Assembly (NCBI RefSeq): GCF_019649055.1
Contig: NW_026570253.1
Coordinates: 248,001-312,000 of the forward strand
DNA length: 64,000 nt
Direction of reading: 5' to 3'
Source of the DNA: Paramacrobiotus metropolitanus
Taxonomy: Eukaryota; Tardigrada; Eutardigrada; Parachela; Macrobiotidae
Shown here piece after piece: positions 16,101-27,355 of the stretch. Both the position numbers and the translations under genes were made by a program. The notes below the pieces were generated by a model. That model worked only from the letters and a program-made list of their open reading frames with translations. It was not told the DNA's origin and ran no database searches. Numbering within the stretch: position 1 is the first letter of the stretch; every line of letters starts with the position of its first letter.

Positions 16101-16762
16101 ATTGGTGTTATTAATTGTGCCTGCAAACTAAGTACACAGCCGGTTACATCCGTACACGAGTAACACGATGTTCGATAAACCAAGGTTTTTGCAAGTGTTT
16201 GTAGCTTATTCCATCGTGTGTTAAAAACGGACAGTAAACAGGCCTAACGATTACTTTTGGAAAAGTCGAAGATACCGTACCCGTTTTTGTGATACTTTTA
16301 AAAGGTAAACTGGGTTACTGGGGGATCATATTGCATGTTATAATCCAGACATGGTTATAATCTAGACATATTTACGTATTATGTTTATTAAGTAAATTTT
16401 TAAACAAGTAAAGCAGTAAACATTTCTAAAATGATTTGCTTGCAGATTGGAAGAAACATGCAAGTTTCAAAATTCAAAATGGATTAGTACTCGGGTTCTG
16501 TTAATTCCATTTGAATGGTAAAACAATCCGTAAGTGATACCGGATAAACGCCGGTAAGCAAAAGAAAAATTTTGTGCATATTGCGGCAACGACGAGCAGT
16601 GAGATGTCAGTAGTCACATACCTGACCGACACCGACGATGGTCACTTTGGACAACGCATGGGTCGGTGGTGCATGAACATCTTTGAGGAGCCGCGAGCGA
16701 AGCGTCATTTCCTCCAGTTTCACAGAGGCAAAATTAGCCGATGGACTAGGCAATTTCGCCAT
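13156..16762 (-). CDS. LDH: L-lactate dehydrogenase
   Basis: Eight exons join in phase: 16762-16622, 16001-15966, 15853-15782, 15599-15443, 14465-14325, 14150-14055, 13929-13812 and 13444-13156, giving 349 residues. The enzyme interconverts pyruvate and lactate with NADH in the cytosol. Seen are the Rossmann start [32 protein letters not shown], the mobile loop ITAGARQ with the Gln that marks lactate rather than malate specificity, [32 protein letters not shown] with the substrate-binding Arg, GEHGDRS with the catalytic His, [10 protein letters not shown] and LKGYTSWAI. There is a roughly 20-residue N-terminal excess over vertebrate LDH. Exon 2 is only 36 bases (12 codons). The ATG at 16762 was chosen because the frame above it uses no other ATG. 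Confidence 0.96.
14690..14755. repeat. imperfect tandem duplication of about 33 bp
   Basis: Two near-identical copies of a unit containing GACTAAAGGTTCT and CAT/C-ATTAAAT lie in an intron of the LDH gene. It is probably slippage, and no function is evident. Confidence 0.6.
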
Positions 16763-17628
16763 GTTCTTATATGCACTGCGATAATTCACACTTTGCAGTC
16801 ACTGATGCTCCGGACTTCCGGAAAAGAAAGCGAAGTCTCTGGGTACAAACGCTGAATAAACAGTAAAAATAAAACTGATAAAGATATCACGGTCGGCGTT
16901 TCATGTGGGGCAGTCCACAAACAAAAACGAGGATACGCTGCAGTAAACGAGGATACTCTGTAGGGAGTACAGATGCATCCAGCGGGAATGTGGATTTCCG
17001 CTGGATGCCGACAGATGAAAGAACCGGTATTTTGGTTACGCAATGATTTGCACTGGCGTACGTATTTGTTGTTCGTCGCCAACGTGCGCCATGTATGTTT
17101 TGTGTCGGCGGGGATTTTCGCCCCCTCTCCGCAATTACCTTGCACCATGATAATAACAACAAAAATTAACTTTATGTAAATCAGGAAGATGCGCCAGTGT
17201 AGCAGTTTCTCACAATAAACCAAATAGAGCCACTATGAAAAATGTTTCTTGAGAATTTCCATGCAATAATGGTTCATGATGCCGTACATAGCATAAACCG
17301 GAAGTTTATAGTTCATTCTAAATTGTGCGCTCATGTTCTTTATAAATTCTGTCAAGTTTGCAATATTTTGCAATTAAATCAAGCAAAATAAGTACTCATC
17401 TCTAAGTACTCATCTCTAATCTCAAATCACAATTCCTTTCAAATCAGTCTCTTGCTACTCATGCACAAGTCCAAAACCAATTAAAGCACAGTACTGCTCG
17501 TGCACAAAATACAAGCACTACAAATTCAGTGTAAAACATGCCGATGAGCAAAAACTATTTCATATCAAAATAATGTCAACGGAAAACGGCTCAGACATAA
17601 TGAGTCAAGAAAAAACCGAAACGGCTCG
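16763..17628. other. intergenic between LDH and TDP2
   Basis: Spacer between two minus-strand genes. A 145-codon minus-strand frame at 16786-17223 begins with a hydrophobic stretch that resembles a signal anchor, but it overlaps the LDH upstream region, has no family match and lacks the GC rise seen over real exons here. I leave it unannotated as a gene. Confidence 0.4.
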
Positions 17629-20289
17629 TCAAGATGGGAAGATCCGATCAAATGTAACTAGAATGCCCCAGTGATCAGAAGGGAATTTCTGAGAACTGGG
17701 CGCTTTACGCAGTCCCACCAGGTTGAAATGCAGCGGCAACAATGCGCATCTGGTCTCGCTGGGCCGGAAATACAAGCGATCGAAGCGACAGATGATTTTT
17801 TTAACCGATCGACCGACTTTTTGCATGGCGTTGACGTTGCGCTGGGTGTCCCAGGTGTTCTCGCATTCCTTCCGCGACCCGGTCACCGTGTACAGATCTA
17901 CGATGCGCGAAGGAATGCCGCCGATGGCTCGCAACTGCAAGATAACGCTTTGACCATGCTGTCAGTTACTTCGCGTTGTATTTACTTGGTGCACTCAAAA
18001 GGTACGCCCGCTGATTTTGCATGTTACTTCCGCTTTCGGCAACGTTTATGTTTAACTGATGTTTCCATCGCAGTATACCGAATGAACGTCGCTATGCCAA
18101 ATTTATGCAGTTTTTTTGGTTAAAAAAAAAATTAAGGAGAATCGAAATTGGCATCATCTGAACCTCTCCTTTGAGTAATTGCTTCACTCGTGCGTACTAC
18201 ATATTGAATGTTACCAAATCGTCAAGTGGGGCCTAAATGTTGCAGATATTAATCACGGACAAAATCAAAAGGGAGAACCGCTTGATCATAATGGATCGCT
18301 TTCAAAAAGCGCCAACAAAACAGCAGTGTCCCGAATGCCCCTGAAATTTCCTTCAGGTTGAATGTAATTGGGGCCCACACCCCAGAGCATAAAAGCAATT
18401 TTTCCTGTTTCTCATCGCTAACACTATTCAAAAAGCGCTTAACTAAAGTAAGCAGCTGTTCATTATACCGTTTTTACTGACGCGCTTACTATTGTATATT
18501 TCTAACCATGTCATGGTAAGCCCGGTTTCGGTCCTACTTTTTAAGAATATCTGATAAATGCATGCTGATGTGCTAGCTTCTTTTTCCTTAAAATATCGGT
18601 ACGCTTTGATAGATTTACTGAAGAGGGTTATTTCGTGAACTGCAGTTGTTATACGAAGTCGAAGAACTGCTGTAATCAGTACCTCAGAATCACGCAGATT
18701 GAGATCTCCGCCAAAAATTACCGTCCGCTCCACCGGCGCCTCGCGCATTCGGACAAAAGCGTCGGCCAACTGGTGCTTACGCTCCTCCGCCGCATCCTTT
18801 GTTGACTCCAAGTGCGAATTGATCAGACACAGGGGGATACCATCAAAGAGCGCCTATTAACAATCTTCTTCATTCTCTCCACTGACGGTAACTTTCAAGG
18901 ATATCAGTATTTAGTAATTTACATTAACAATGAGGAGATTGCGACCCATGCGAGTGTTGGGAAAGGGCACAATGTTGTCGTCTTCCAGCTGCATCGTCTC
19001 GCGCGACAACAGAGTGGCGGTGAAGTATCCCTCTGATCCACCAGTGCGTAACAGGTAAGCAGTGCCCAGTTGGGATTGGAGTATTGCCAAGTTCGTATCG
19101 ACGATTTCCTGTCATCGAAGCAATAAGACACCATATATCAATTCTAAAAATAATTATTTTTACATCACGTAAACGATTTACGCTTTTCAAAATCTCCGCA
19201 AGCGCATTTCATGCAACCAGTAATTTTACGGCTTCAATACCTGGAGGAATACCACGTCCGGTTTCTTCAACTGAATCTCACTTATCACACCGCAAGTGCG
19301 CGCCATCAAGCTTTCATCATCCAGTCCTGCCAAGCAAAACATTCATCATAGGGGCAACTTTAAAAACTAAAAACTGCATATCAAATTATGAAAAAATCCA
19401 TATAATGATCCATATTAATTTTTCCAAATATGTTCATTCCTATTAATTCTATCGAAAACAGTTCCAGAAGAAGCATTATCGATTCAGCAGAAACTTTTGC
19501 ATGTGCACTTTTGCATTTCAGATAAGTACTTGTTTTAATGAACCAATACATAATGTAAATGTAATAACACGGAATGTAATCTGGCAAATTTTATATGGAT
19601 AATATCCTAATACTACAATATCAGCTTTTCTTCGCTTTTTAATTTTGGAACAGAATCTAAAAAAATACAAAACGAAGGCTGACGAAGCAACACTGAGAAC
19701 AAAATGCTTTAAAAATGAGGCCAAATGGCAACTGATTCGCAAAAACATAAAAATCCATTACAACGTTTTGCTATACCATCAACATTCCATGACACAATGC
19801 GGAACACATCCGGACGCTCCTTGCCGTTGGCCAGATCCAGTGGCATCGCGGTGAGGCCGACGGTGGACCCACCGACGCCACCGTTGGCACTGATGCCGGC
19901 CGTCGACGTCGACGGCGCATCCGGCGACAAATCAATCACAGGCACCGCGCTTTCACAGGGCGCTCGTGGTCGTTTCCGAGGTGGAGAACTTAAACCATAA
20001 TCCCAATCAGTCGACAGTCTCCTCGCTACACACACACAATAAATTCTACCCGGAAAGAACAGCAATGTTGGCTGGCGTGGCATCCGAAGTGCTGAAGAAC
20101 TCGTCAAGACTCGCCTGCAAACACCACAGATTATGGTCCAGAAGGCGAACATGCATTTCGCGGGCAGCAGCTAAATCTGACCTCCAGATTCCACTCATGC
20201 TTGCGTAGCGTGCGCTCCGCTAGGGAGAAGTCACTGTTGGTAATGGAGCAGAATTCGATGCACAGCTCGGCGCTGGATTTTTTCTCCAT
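17629..20289 (-). CDS. TDP2: tyrosyl-DNA phosphodiesterase 2
   Basis: Seven exons join in phase: 20289-20182, 20114-20050, 20018-19777, 19326-19241, 19108-18923, 18853-18683 and 17934-17629, giving 387 residues. TDP2 hydrolyses the 5'-phosphotyrosyl bond that links trapped topoisomerase II to DNA ends, allowing clean end joining. The N-terminus carries the family's UBA-like helix bundle (LRKHEWNLEASLDEFF). It is followed by a Pro/Ser-rich linker and the Mg-dependent endonuclease/exonuclease/phosphatase domain. Catalytic motifs are present in order: SWNVDGL with the Asn, VVFLQE with the Glu, INSHLEST, GGDLNLRDSE with the Asp and Asn, and SDHWGI with the His. No key residue is missing, so an active enzyme is expected. 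The donor after VSWNVDG was chosen because reading through it gives a stop at the next exon. Confidence 0.95.
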
Positions 20290-21369
20290 TTGCTGCGAAT
20301 GATTTGCAGTTGTGCCAACGAGCACCAACTGATTAGCAGAAGTCAGGCTTGGCAGATCAAACTAATAAAGGTCAACAGAGAAAAATGTCTGTTTATCAGC
20401 GAAACACGAGGAAATGGTAAAGCAATCAAAAGATTCCTGCAGGAAATTTCACGTTAGATTGTTTAAACGAGAAAAGTGTCTTTGGTTTTTGTTGTGCTTT
20501 CATCCACCGAGCTGAGCCTGTTTGTTAACTATTAACCGCGACCCCGTACGGGTGCCTACTGCTTCGTGTCTAGCGATTACTAGCACCAGTAGAAGAAGCA
20601 GTTTGCAGAAATGCTGCGAGAACTTGTCCAAAAATGTATAAGTATAACTATCGTTTTATTTAAATGTTTTGCGTTAGCAATCGTTTCCGCTTTCCAGGTG
20701 ATTTTGATTGCAAAATCGTTTATTGTAAAGAATTTTGCGATGCATTTAACCGTCTGCCGGCGCCTTAAGTTGTTTGCCGACGTACGTGGTGAGTTCTTAG
20801 CTCGTCTTGACTGAGATTTTGGTCTGTGGACAATTTACGGAAAGGTTTTGATGTGTGCACCGTGCACGATACGATAAGTATTATTTTGTAAGTACATGTA
20901 AGTTGTACATAACTTTATAAGCACTTTTCATAATACAGTACTTAATTCATGTAGGTAGGTTGCTATGCTCGCAGTGCACAAATTTAATATTTTTTGTTTT
21001 ATTATTTGTAATAATACGCTACTGGTTCCCGTACAGGCTAAACGAGATTCATAGTCGTACTTCGCACTGCTCAGCTTACTCATGATCACATCATTTCCGC
21101 TTTATTAAGCTAATAATAATACTAAAGTCAAAATAAAATTTTGCAGTGACTTACAATACAGTACCTCTTCCGTCTGTAGTATTATTTCTGAAGTATTTCG
21201 TGAATGGTTTTCTCACTTTTGTGATACGTATTTTGTGCATTTACTCAAGCTTTTTCCTTTTTAGATGATGCGATAAATGATAAATCAGTGACGTTAATCT
21301 ACTGCAGTTGTGATTGGAGTTAGAATTTAAATGAATATTGCCACCTTCTAGCTGATTGGCCGGCGCCCC
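20290..21369. other. divergent promoter region TDP2 / NUDT16
   Basis: A 1.08-kb spacer between divergent genes. It should carry both promoters and leaders. Several unremarkable short frames occur; none is supported. Confidence 0.4.
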
Positions 21370-22324
21370 ATGAGCCACACCCCGACGGCCCCCGTTGCTG
21401 CCCCCCTGGGCGACTTCCCCTGGGGACAGGTGCAGCAAGTGGAATACCAGGCGGCCAATAGTGGACCCATTGTCCAAGCTTGCCATGCCATGCTGTACGC
21501 CCGCACCGAGGCGCGGTTTGTGCGAGAACTGCCCTGCCGCGCCTGGGTGATGATGCAGATGCGCTTCGACGGGAAGCTGGGCTTCCCCGGCGGGATTGTC
21601 TCCGATCTGGCCGTGCCCGATGCCAGTCTGGAAGATGGCCTGAACCGGGAGCTGCAGGAAGAGATCCGGCTGGATGTGGCACGCTTCGGCTTCACACGGC
21701 AGCACTATGTCATCTCGCACTTCTGTCCACGGGTCAATTTGATCCTGAATTTATACGCACAGGTTTGTAGCGAGCGTGCAAAAATACTGCTTGCAAAGTC
21801 TAGCGTCACTGATTTATTTTAAAGACTCTAGTTTCTCCAGCCACTCTATGCTTTTTCAGTTACTGGTATCTATGAATACTGAGCGGATTGATTGCTGCTG
21901 TTAATGTGCAATTTTCATAAAAATTCGGAGGTTTTTAGTTTTTATATGTCGAAGGATGAAATAAACGTCGCAGTATTTTTGGTGACTTTGACAGGAAGTA
22001 ACGGAAGCCGAGTTCCGGGAGATTGAGCGGCAGGCTTTGACGGCGGACGAGTACGGTCACGAGTGTCTGGGCGTGCTGCGCATCCCTCTCTACACCATGC
22101 ACGACGGCCTGAACGGCTTCCCCGCCTTCCTGCAGAACCAATTCGCCGGCACCTCGGTACTCCAGGTGATGGTGGGACTGGTGACGCAGGACATTGTCAC
22201 CGAAGAGGAGGCGCACGCGTACATGAACGTCCTGCCGCGGCATCACGGATATCGGAAGCTGTTCGGCGACGCGTTGGTCTCCTACCGGCAGCGGCGCTTA
22301 CCTGCTGAGCCGCCGCTGTCCTAG
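21370..22324 (+). CDS. NUDT16: NUDT16-type Nudix hydrolase (U8 snoRNA / (deoxy)inosine diphosphate hydrolase family)
   Basis: Two exons, 21370-21762 and 21995-22324, join in phase 0 to 240 residues. Family members decap U8 snoRNA and some mRNAs and hydrolyse (d)IDP, mainly in the nucleus and nucleolus. Exon 1 carries MMQMRFDGKLGFPGGIV and the Nudix box, with GG followed by LNRELQEEI giving the REUXEE glutamates that bind metal. Exon 2 has LGVLRIPLYTMHDGLNGFPA and a fold equivalent to the C-terminal half of human NUDT16. The first exon is unusually GC-rich for this window. The start is the first ATG of the GC-rich block. The gene is divergent from TDP2 and convergent with the SLC35F gene. Confidence 0.93.
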
Positions 22325-23038
22325 TGGTTTTCGATCTGATTATAATTTATGACTGGAATTTGTTCTTTGTTTTTCACCAAAGAGCGACTGTTTTTTTGTG
22401 TCGGAGATTACGCTAAATTTTGTCCTACCTTGACATGCGTATATTTGAATTTTTGCTTTCTTTGTGAAGCGTTCTCATGATATACTGGCAAAATATAGCA
22501 TTGATGTAGACAAGAGCTATTATCTGGGTAAATACGCGTATTTGCACTATTTTGCAGTGTCACCTTAACAACTAAATAAATATACACAAAATATAAAATT
22601 GCATGTATTGTACATAAGTCTGTAACACAATCTCGATTTACGAATACATACTGTATATACGTTATTTTAAACAGTAGATGCATAAATGGCGGGAAAAAAC
22701 AGATTAACAACAGAGTACTTATGTAATTTAATGCCGTATCTATACATCCAGGTCTGTGTGCACTGTGCAACTGGCTACACATTGCACTGGCTAAGTCGCA
22801 CACCATTGATTCATCCATTTTAAACACCGCTGACACCAGTACTGAGTAGTGATTATTTTCAATAAAGAAAACAACAGGTAAAAAATTAATCTCACCGCAA
22901 AATACGAGTGCAGTATCGTTAATTCGTTGTCGTTAAAAAAAACATGAAATCACTATTGACAACCCACAAAACCCTAACTGAGATCACCGTTGTCCGCATC
23001 CAAAGTGCAGTGGACGGAAGGTTGACAAACAGTCTTCC
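22325..23038. other. convergent intergenic region NUDT16 / SLC35F
   Basis: AT-rich spacer with the 3' ends of two convergent genes. I see no coding exon or RNA gene in it. Confidence 0.5.
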
Positions 23039-25629
23039 TCACGATTCTTTTGGGGATTCATGCGTCTCTCGATCCAGCATTTCCACCTCTGCGGCATCGC
23101 TCCTGAAAAAGCATGATGAAATTACGTACCTCATACGGGTATACCCCGTAGTAGTGACCGTACTACCAAACAGAAAGAAACACATCAATCTGGCAACAAA
23201 TCCCAAAGATAAGTGGCATTTCTATTTCTTCAACATACCGCAGAGCCTGCACTTCTTCCGGTGCAGCGTGCTCCTGTGGCGCTGCAGCCGTGGCCTGATG
23301 TCGATTGCGCTTGGCCAACCGTGTAACCCAAGCGTAGAATTCTTTGTCGATATGCGCCGGAAGTGTCACCATAATGACAAAGGCCGCAATAATGAGCAAC
23401 GTGCCGGCAATTTTAAGAGCGTCGAATTTGTTGGAGCGGAATAACCAATCGGCCACTACAAACATTTCAATTCTTTAATGTACGCTAAAACTCTCACGTT
23501 TTGCGCACGATGAATGCAAACGAGGGAAACGGGAAAACCAGTATCCGAAATATCTAGACAGTATGTAATATTATTATTTACTATTTGTGTGTAAATTGAT
23601 ATGGAACTACATGCAGTATTTTTCCAGTGTCCAAACGATTCTCGAGTTACATATTTAATCAGCCAAAGTGATTTAAAATTTTAACTATCCGGAACCCACG
23701 TGCGCAGTTACTCGTACTGATTCGCAATACACTGCAGTAGTCTCACCGTGATTGAGCGGAACACCCACAATCCCGCCAAACGCAATAAACAGCGGATACG
23801 TGTACGCCGTCCCATAATTAATCAAAAAGTTGAACACTGCAAATACAACGATACTGTCACGTTGTCAACATCCGGCCAGCATTCGCGTTATTCATTGTGA
23901 CAAATGACAATATAGCACAATTACCGATGCTCAGCGCACAGGAACCACCGATAAACTTCCACGGAACATCTCCGCTGATAATCTCCGTGTCAGAATAGTG
24001 CAGAATGAGCAGCATGGGCCAATACATCAGCAAGGTAAAAGAGGCCACGGTGCTCAGGAAGAGCGACACCTGATGGGGTTTGGCATTGCCTACCACTTTC
24101 TTAAACAGCACCTACAACAACAACGCCCCAATGTACAGTGCCACTACTTACCCGTATATCAGCGTGCTACAATTGTATTCTATATTAATAAAACGCTATC
24201 GAAAAGCGTCTACAAAATTCGTGTATAAACTATAGTAGCGCTCAGGCAAACAGTGAACGAAGGTTTCGATGTCATAAATTCGCAAAAAATTTCTAACGCA
24301 TAATTACGATGTAGAGAGCCGCTCCAAAGGCAGCCAAAACCGCCAAACCGACACTGGTAAACGTCATCACCGAGAATCCATCAGAGTACGAGAACAAGAC
24401 AATTCCCACGATGGCCAAGATAACCGCGATAATCTGCCAAACCATACTCGTTAATCACTAAACACTAGATTTTACTAGCGGTCAACAAGTCAGTCGATAT
24501 GATAAACAGATTTATAGTTCATTTGTGGTTTCACCTTCAGAGACACGATCTGTGCGCCGAGAATAAGACAGCTGAGCAGGAATACAAAGGCGGAATTGGA
24601 TGCGAAGATGGCTGTCACATCCGAAGGATTGGCGAAGTTTAAGGCGCGGAGGTAGGAATAATTCGTGCCCACCGCCAAAAACGAAAATAATCCCGCTAGC
24701 TTCACCCATTTCGCCAATGTTAGACCACCTTCCCCAAATACATCCAGAGAACCCCTATAAATTAAACATAAAATAAAAGAAAAATTACCCACTTTTCCGG
24801 GTTTTTGAACATGTTCAAATCGTGGACACAACGTGTTCTTAAATTTTCTTTACCTGAAAAAACGAAGACATTAGTGCAACTTTTTATAGGTATTACCAGA
24901 AGTTCTAGAAACTAGAACAATGTTAAAAAATTTAGGATTACATTGCACATCTCCCTGAAGGAATGTGTGTAAAATCGAAAATAATCAAAAGACTAAAGTG
25001 CAAAATAAAGTTTGCGAATAAGCAGAGTTTTTCGCTTTAATTACGGCTTAGCAAGCCAAAATTTTTAAATATAATTCAAACGTATAGGTAGTGCGTCAAA
25101 AATACTTTTGTAACGGAAGTCAATGCCAGGAAAGAAACAACTCGTGCACCAACCGGTGACGAGAATTATCAAGAAAACGAGTGTATGCTCCGAAGAAAAC
25201 AAGAGAAGAGAACAAAACAAGAGTAATAACAGTATAGGTAATAAAGAAAGAAATAAAGCGGGGATATTGGATCAATTTAGTTCTATTCAGATGGTACAAA
25301 ACCAGCGGACGGGACAGCGCCTGCTTTAGCCTACAAGCTTACTTGTAGATAGTCGCCAGCGTCTCTTTGCGTGTGCAGCTAACCGCGGCGCATAGAAAGT
25401 ACAGCGGATAGCAGATGATCATCCAAACCGCGTTAAACCAGGTGATGAAGAAGGGAGCATGGAAACCGGGCTGGTACGTGGATTTGGCGAACTGGCTGGC
25501 GCCCACCTGCGACAGCGCGATTAGGAACACCAGAATGATTCCCACCGTCAGCTTCTTGGCTTTCTGTGCGCCCGTGTTCTCTTTGGGCGGAATGGGCACG
25601 GCTGGCGCTTCACCATCACGGTTTTCCAT
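23039..25629 (-). CDS. SLC35F: SLC35F3/F4-type drug/metabolite-superfamily carrier
   Basis: Seven exons join in phase: 25629-25343, 24754-24535, 24433-24308, 24111-23925, 23836-23747, 23455-23239 and 23102-23039, giving 396 residues. The family has ten membrane helices of the EamA/DMT fold. SLC35F3 is implicated in thiamine transport, but substrates are otherwise unproven. Recognisable stretches are KSTYQPGFHAPFFITWFNAV after the first helix, GEGGLTLAKW, TNYSYLRALNFANPSDVTAI, the Asn/Ser-rich FASNSAFVFLLSCLILG, then VLFKKVVGNAK, INYGTAYTYPLFIAFGGIVG and the last helix pair LKIAGTLLIIAAFVIMVTLP. The C-terminus is acidic and ends in THESPKES. The sequence fits F3/F4 better than F5, judged by eye. 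The final 21-codon exon was placed by phase. Confidence 0.88.
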
Positions 25630-27355
25630 GGTGCAGGATAGGTGCGAACGCTGCTGCGCAAGTTTCGAAGAAAGAAAGAGAGATCTCGTGTTGCAACCGC
25701 GGTGCACTCGCAACTCGCAACAATGCAGTCGTGCACCGTCACGGTGCACGGGGAAAACTAAGTTCTCCTGATAAATACGTAGCTTATGCGAGACAAATTT
25801 GCAGCACAAACACCCAAACTTCCGCGGTCGACTAATCTCCAGATAAAACGATTAGTGCCTTAGATAACTTTTTCAACCATAGTTACGAAATTCCAAACTC
25901 ACTGCTGAGTAAAAGTGGATTGCCATTTGTGTGCAGATGCGCTCTCGTTCATAGTAGTCGCATGACACTGATGACAGCACTTATGACTTACAACAGAAAA
26001 CAAGGCTGCTACAGCGTTATACGAGTAAAGGTCAAACTAGCCCCGCAGGCGGATGCAATTGCAACACGAACATATAACGAAACCGCCCTCTTTGGAAATC
26101 TTAAATTCTGTGCATCTTTACAGCACATAGCTTTATTTTGCCGGTTATTCCTAACGTTTCAATTCCGCGGTTCAGTTTTGACCAATGAGTTTAACCGATC
26201 TTGCAAGTTCATATCGAGGTGTGCATAAAAAGAAAGATATCGCATGTCTTTTTCGATATAGGTAAATAGTAAAAATCATACGATAACGTATAAAACTAAA
26301 CGAAAATATCTTATATAAAACTGTAGACTGCTAAAAAGTCAAGAACAGTTCATTACGATTTCGGCTGCAATCAATGATGCCGAAAACGAAAACACTAGCA
26401 GCAATGCCACTCTGTATTGTGTTTGATTAGTTACCCAAACGAGTATTGTTGTGGACTTATGCCCACTTGAAATTTCTTGACCTTGGTTATTATGCCTTTT
26501 AATTTGCAAGTTAAATTAACGAAATAACCCTTTTGCGGCAATGGCAACTCAGAAATTTGACACAGTTAATTAGTAAGTAAACTTATCTCAATGATGGTAC
26601 AAGTACGAATAGACAACAGCATAAAGATAAGCAATTAGTGATAATCTTGATACAGAACTGCAATTAAATGTTGCATGCCTCTTAGATTTTGTAATTATCT
26701 TCCATAAAATGCGTTCGGTTTTCTGATTCTTGATTACTCGTACTACTGTAGATCGCATGCGTCCATCGCCGTTCCTTCGTCGAGTTGTTTCGGAGTATCG
26801 ATAACTTACAAATTCCGTTTCCCATTTTACTTCATGACGTCGATTAGTGTGCGTAGAAATCTGCATCACGGAATGAACTGTAATCTTTTCAGTTGTGACT
26901 TGTGAGCTATTAAGCGTAAGGCGAGTTTCGCATTTCCTCGATTTTTTCTCATTTGACTAACAGCAATATACATCAGTTTTGGCAACGCCGGGATTACTTC
27001 ATAATTATTAATTTACCCTCACGTACACCATTTATCGAATCATGTGCTCCTTAACTACGACCTTAAGTTTTCATGGTTTCGTTTTGAGCATACGCCCGCT
27101 GTTTTATAATGCAAAACATCTTTATGTATGAATCTTCCGACTTGTGACCTATAAATGCAATGCCGACTTATGCTTGTTTGAACTTGTATTGAATCTATCG
27201 ATTACACTTCCCATTTTATACATTTCTGGAATCCTTTTGTTCTATTGGAAATAATAATTTGGAAAGTGTGTACGTAAAAAATATACGATAGCAAAACACT
27301 ATAAATTACATGATACAAACGTTTGATAATTTGTTATTTGTTCGCTATAAGACTA
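25630..27355. other. divergent intergenic region SLC35F / SLC17
   Basis: A 1.7-kb AT-rich spacer between divergent genes. Frames up to about 100 codons exist, for example near 25920-26228, but none has a family signature or exon-like composition. Confidence 0.4.

Noticed and set aside
16786-17223. 145-codon minus-strand frame with a hydrophobic N-terminus
   Set aside because: No family signature or exon-like composition; it overlaps the LDH upstream region, and its hydrophobic start is what AT-rich DNA often yields.
20611-20814. 67-codon frame upstream of NUDT16 as an extra first exon
   Set aside because: No family similarity and no donor that joins in phase; NUDT16 is complete from 21370.
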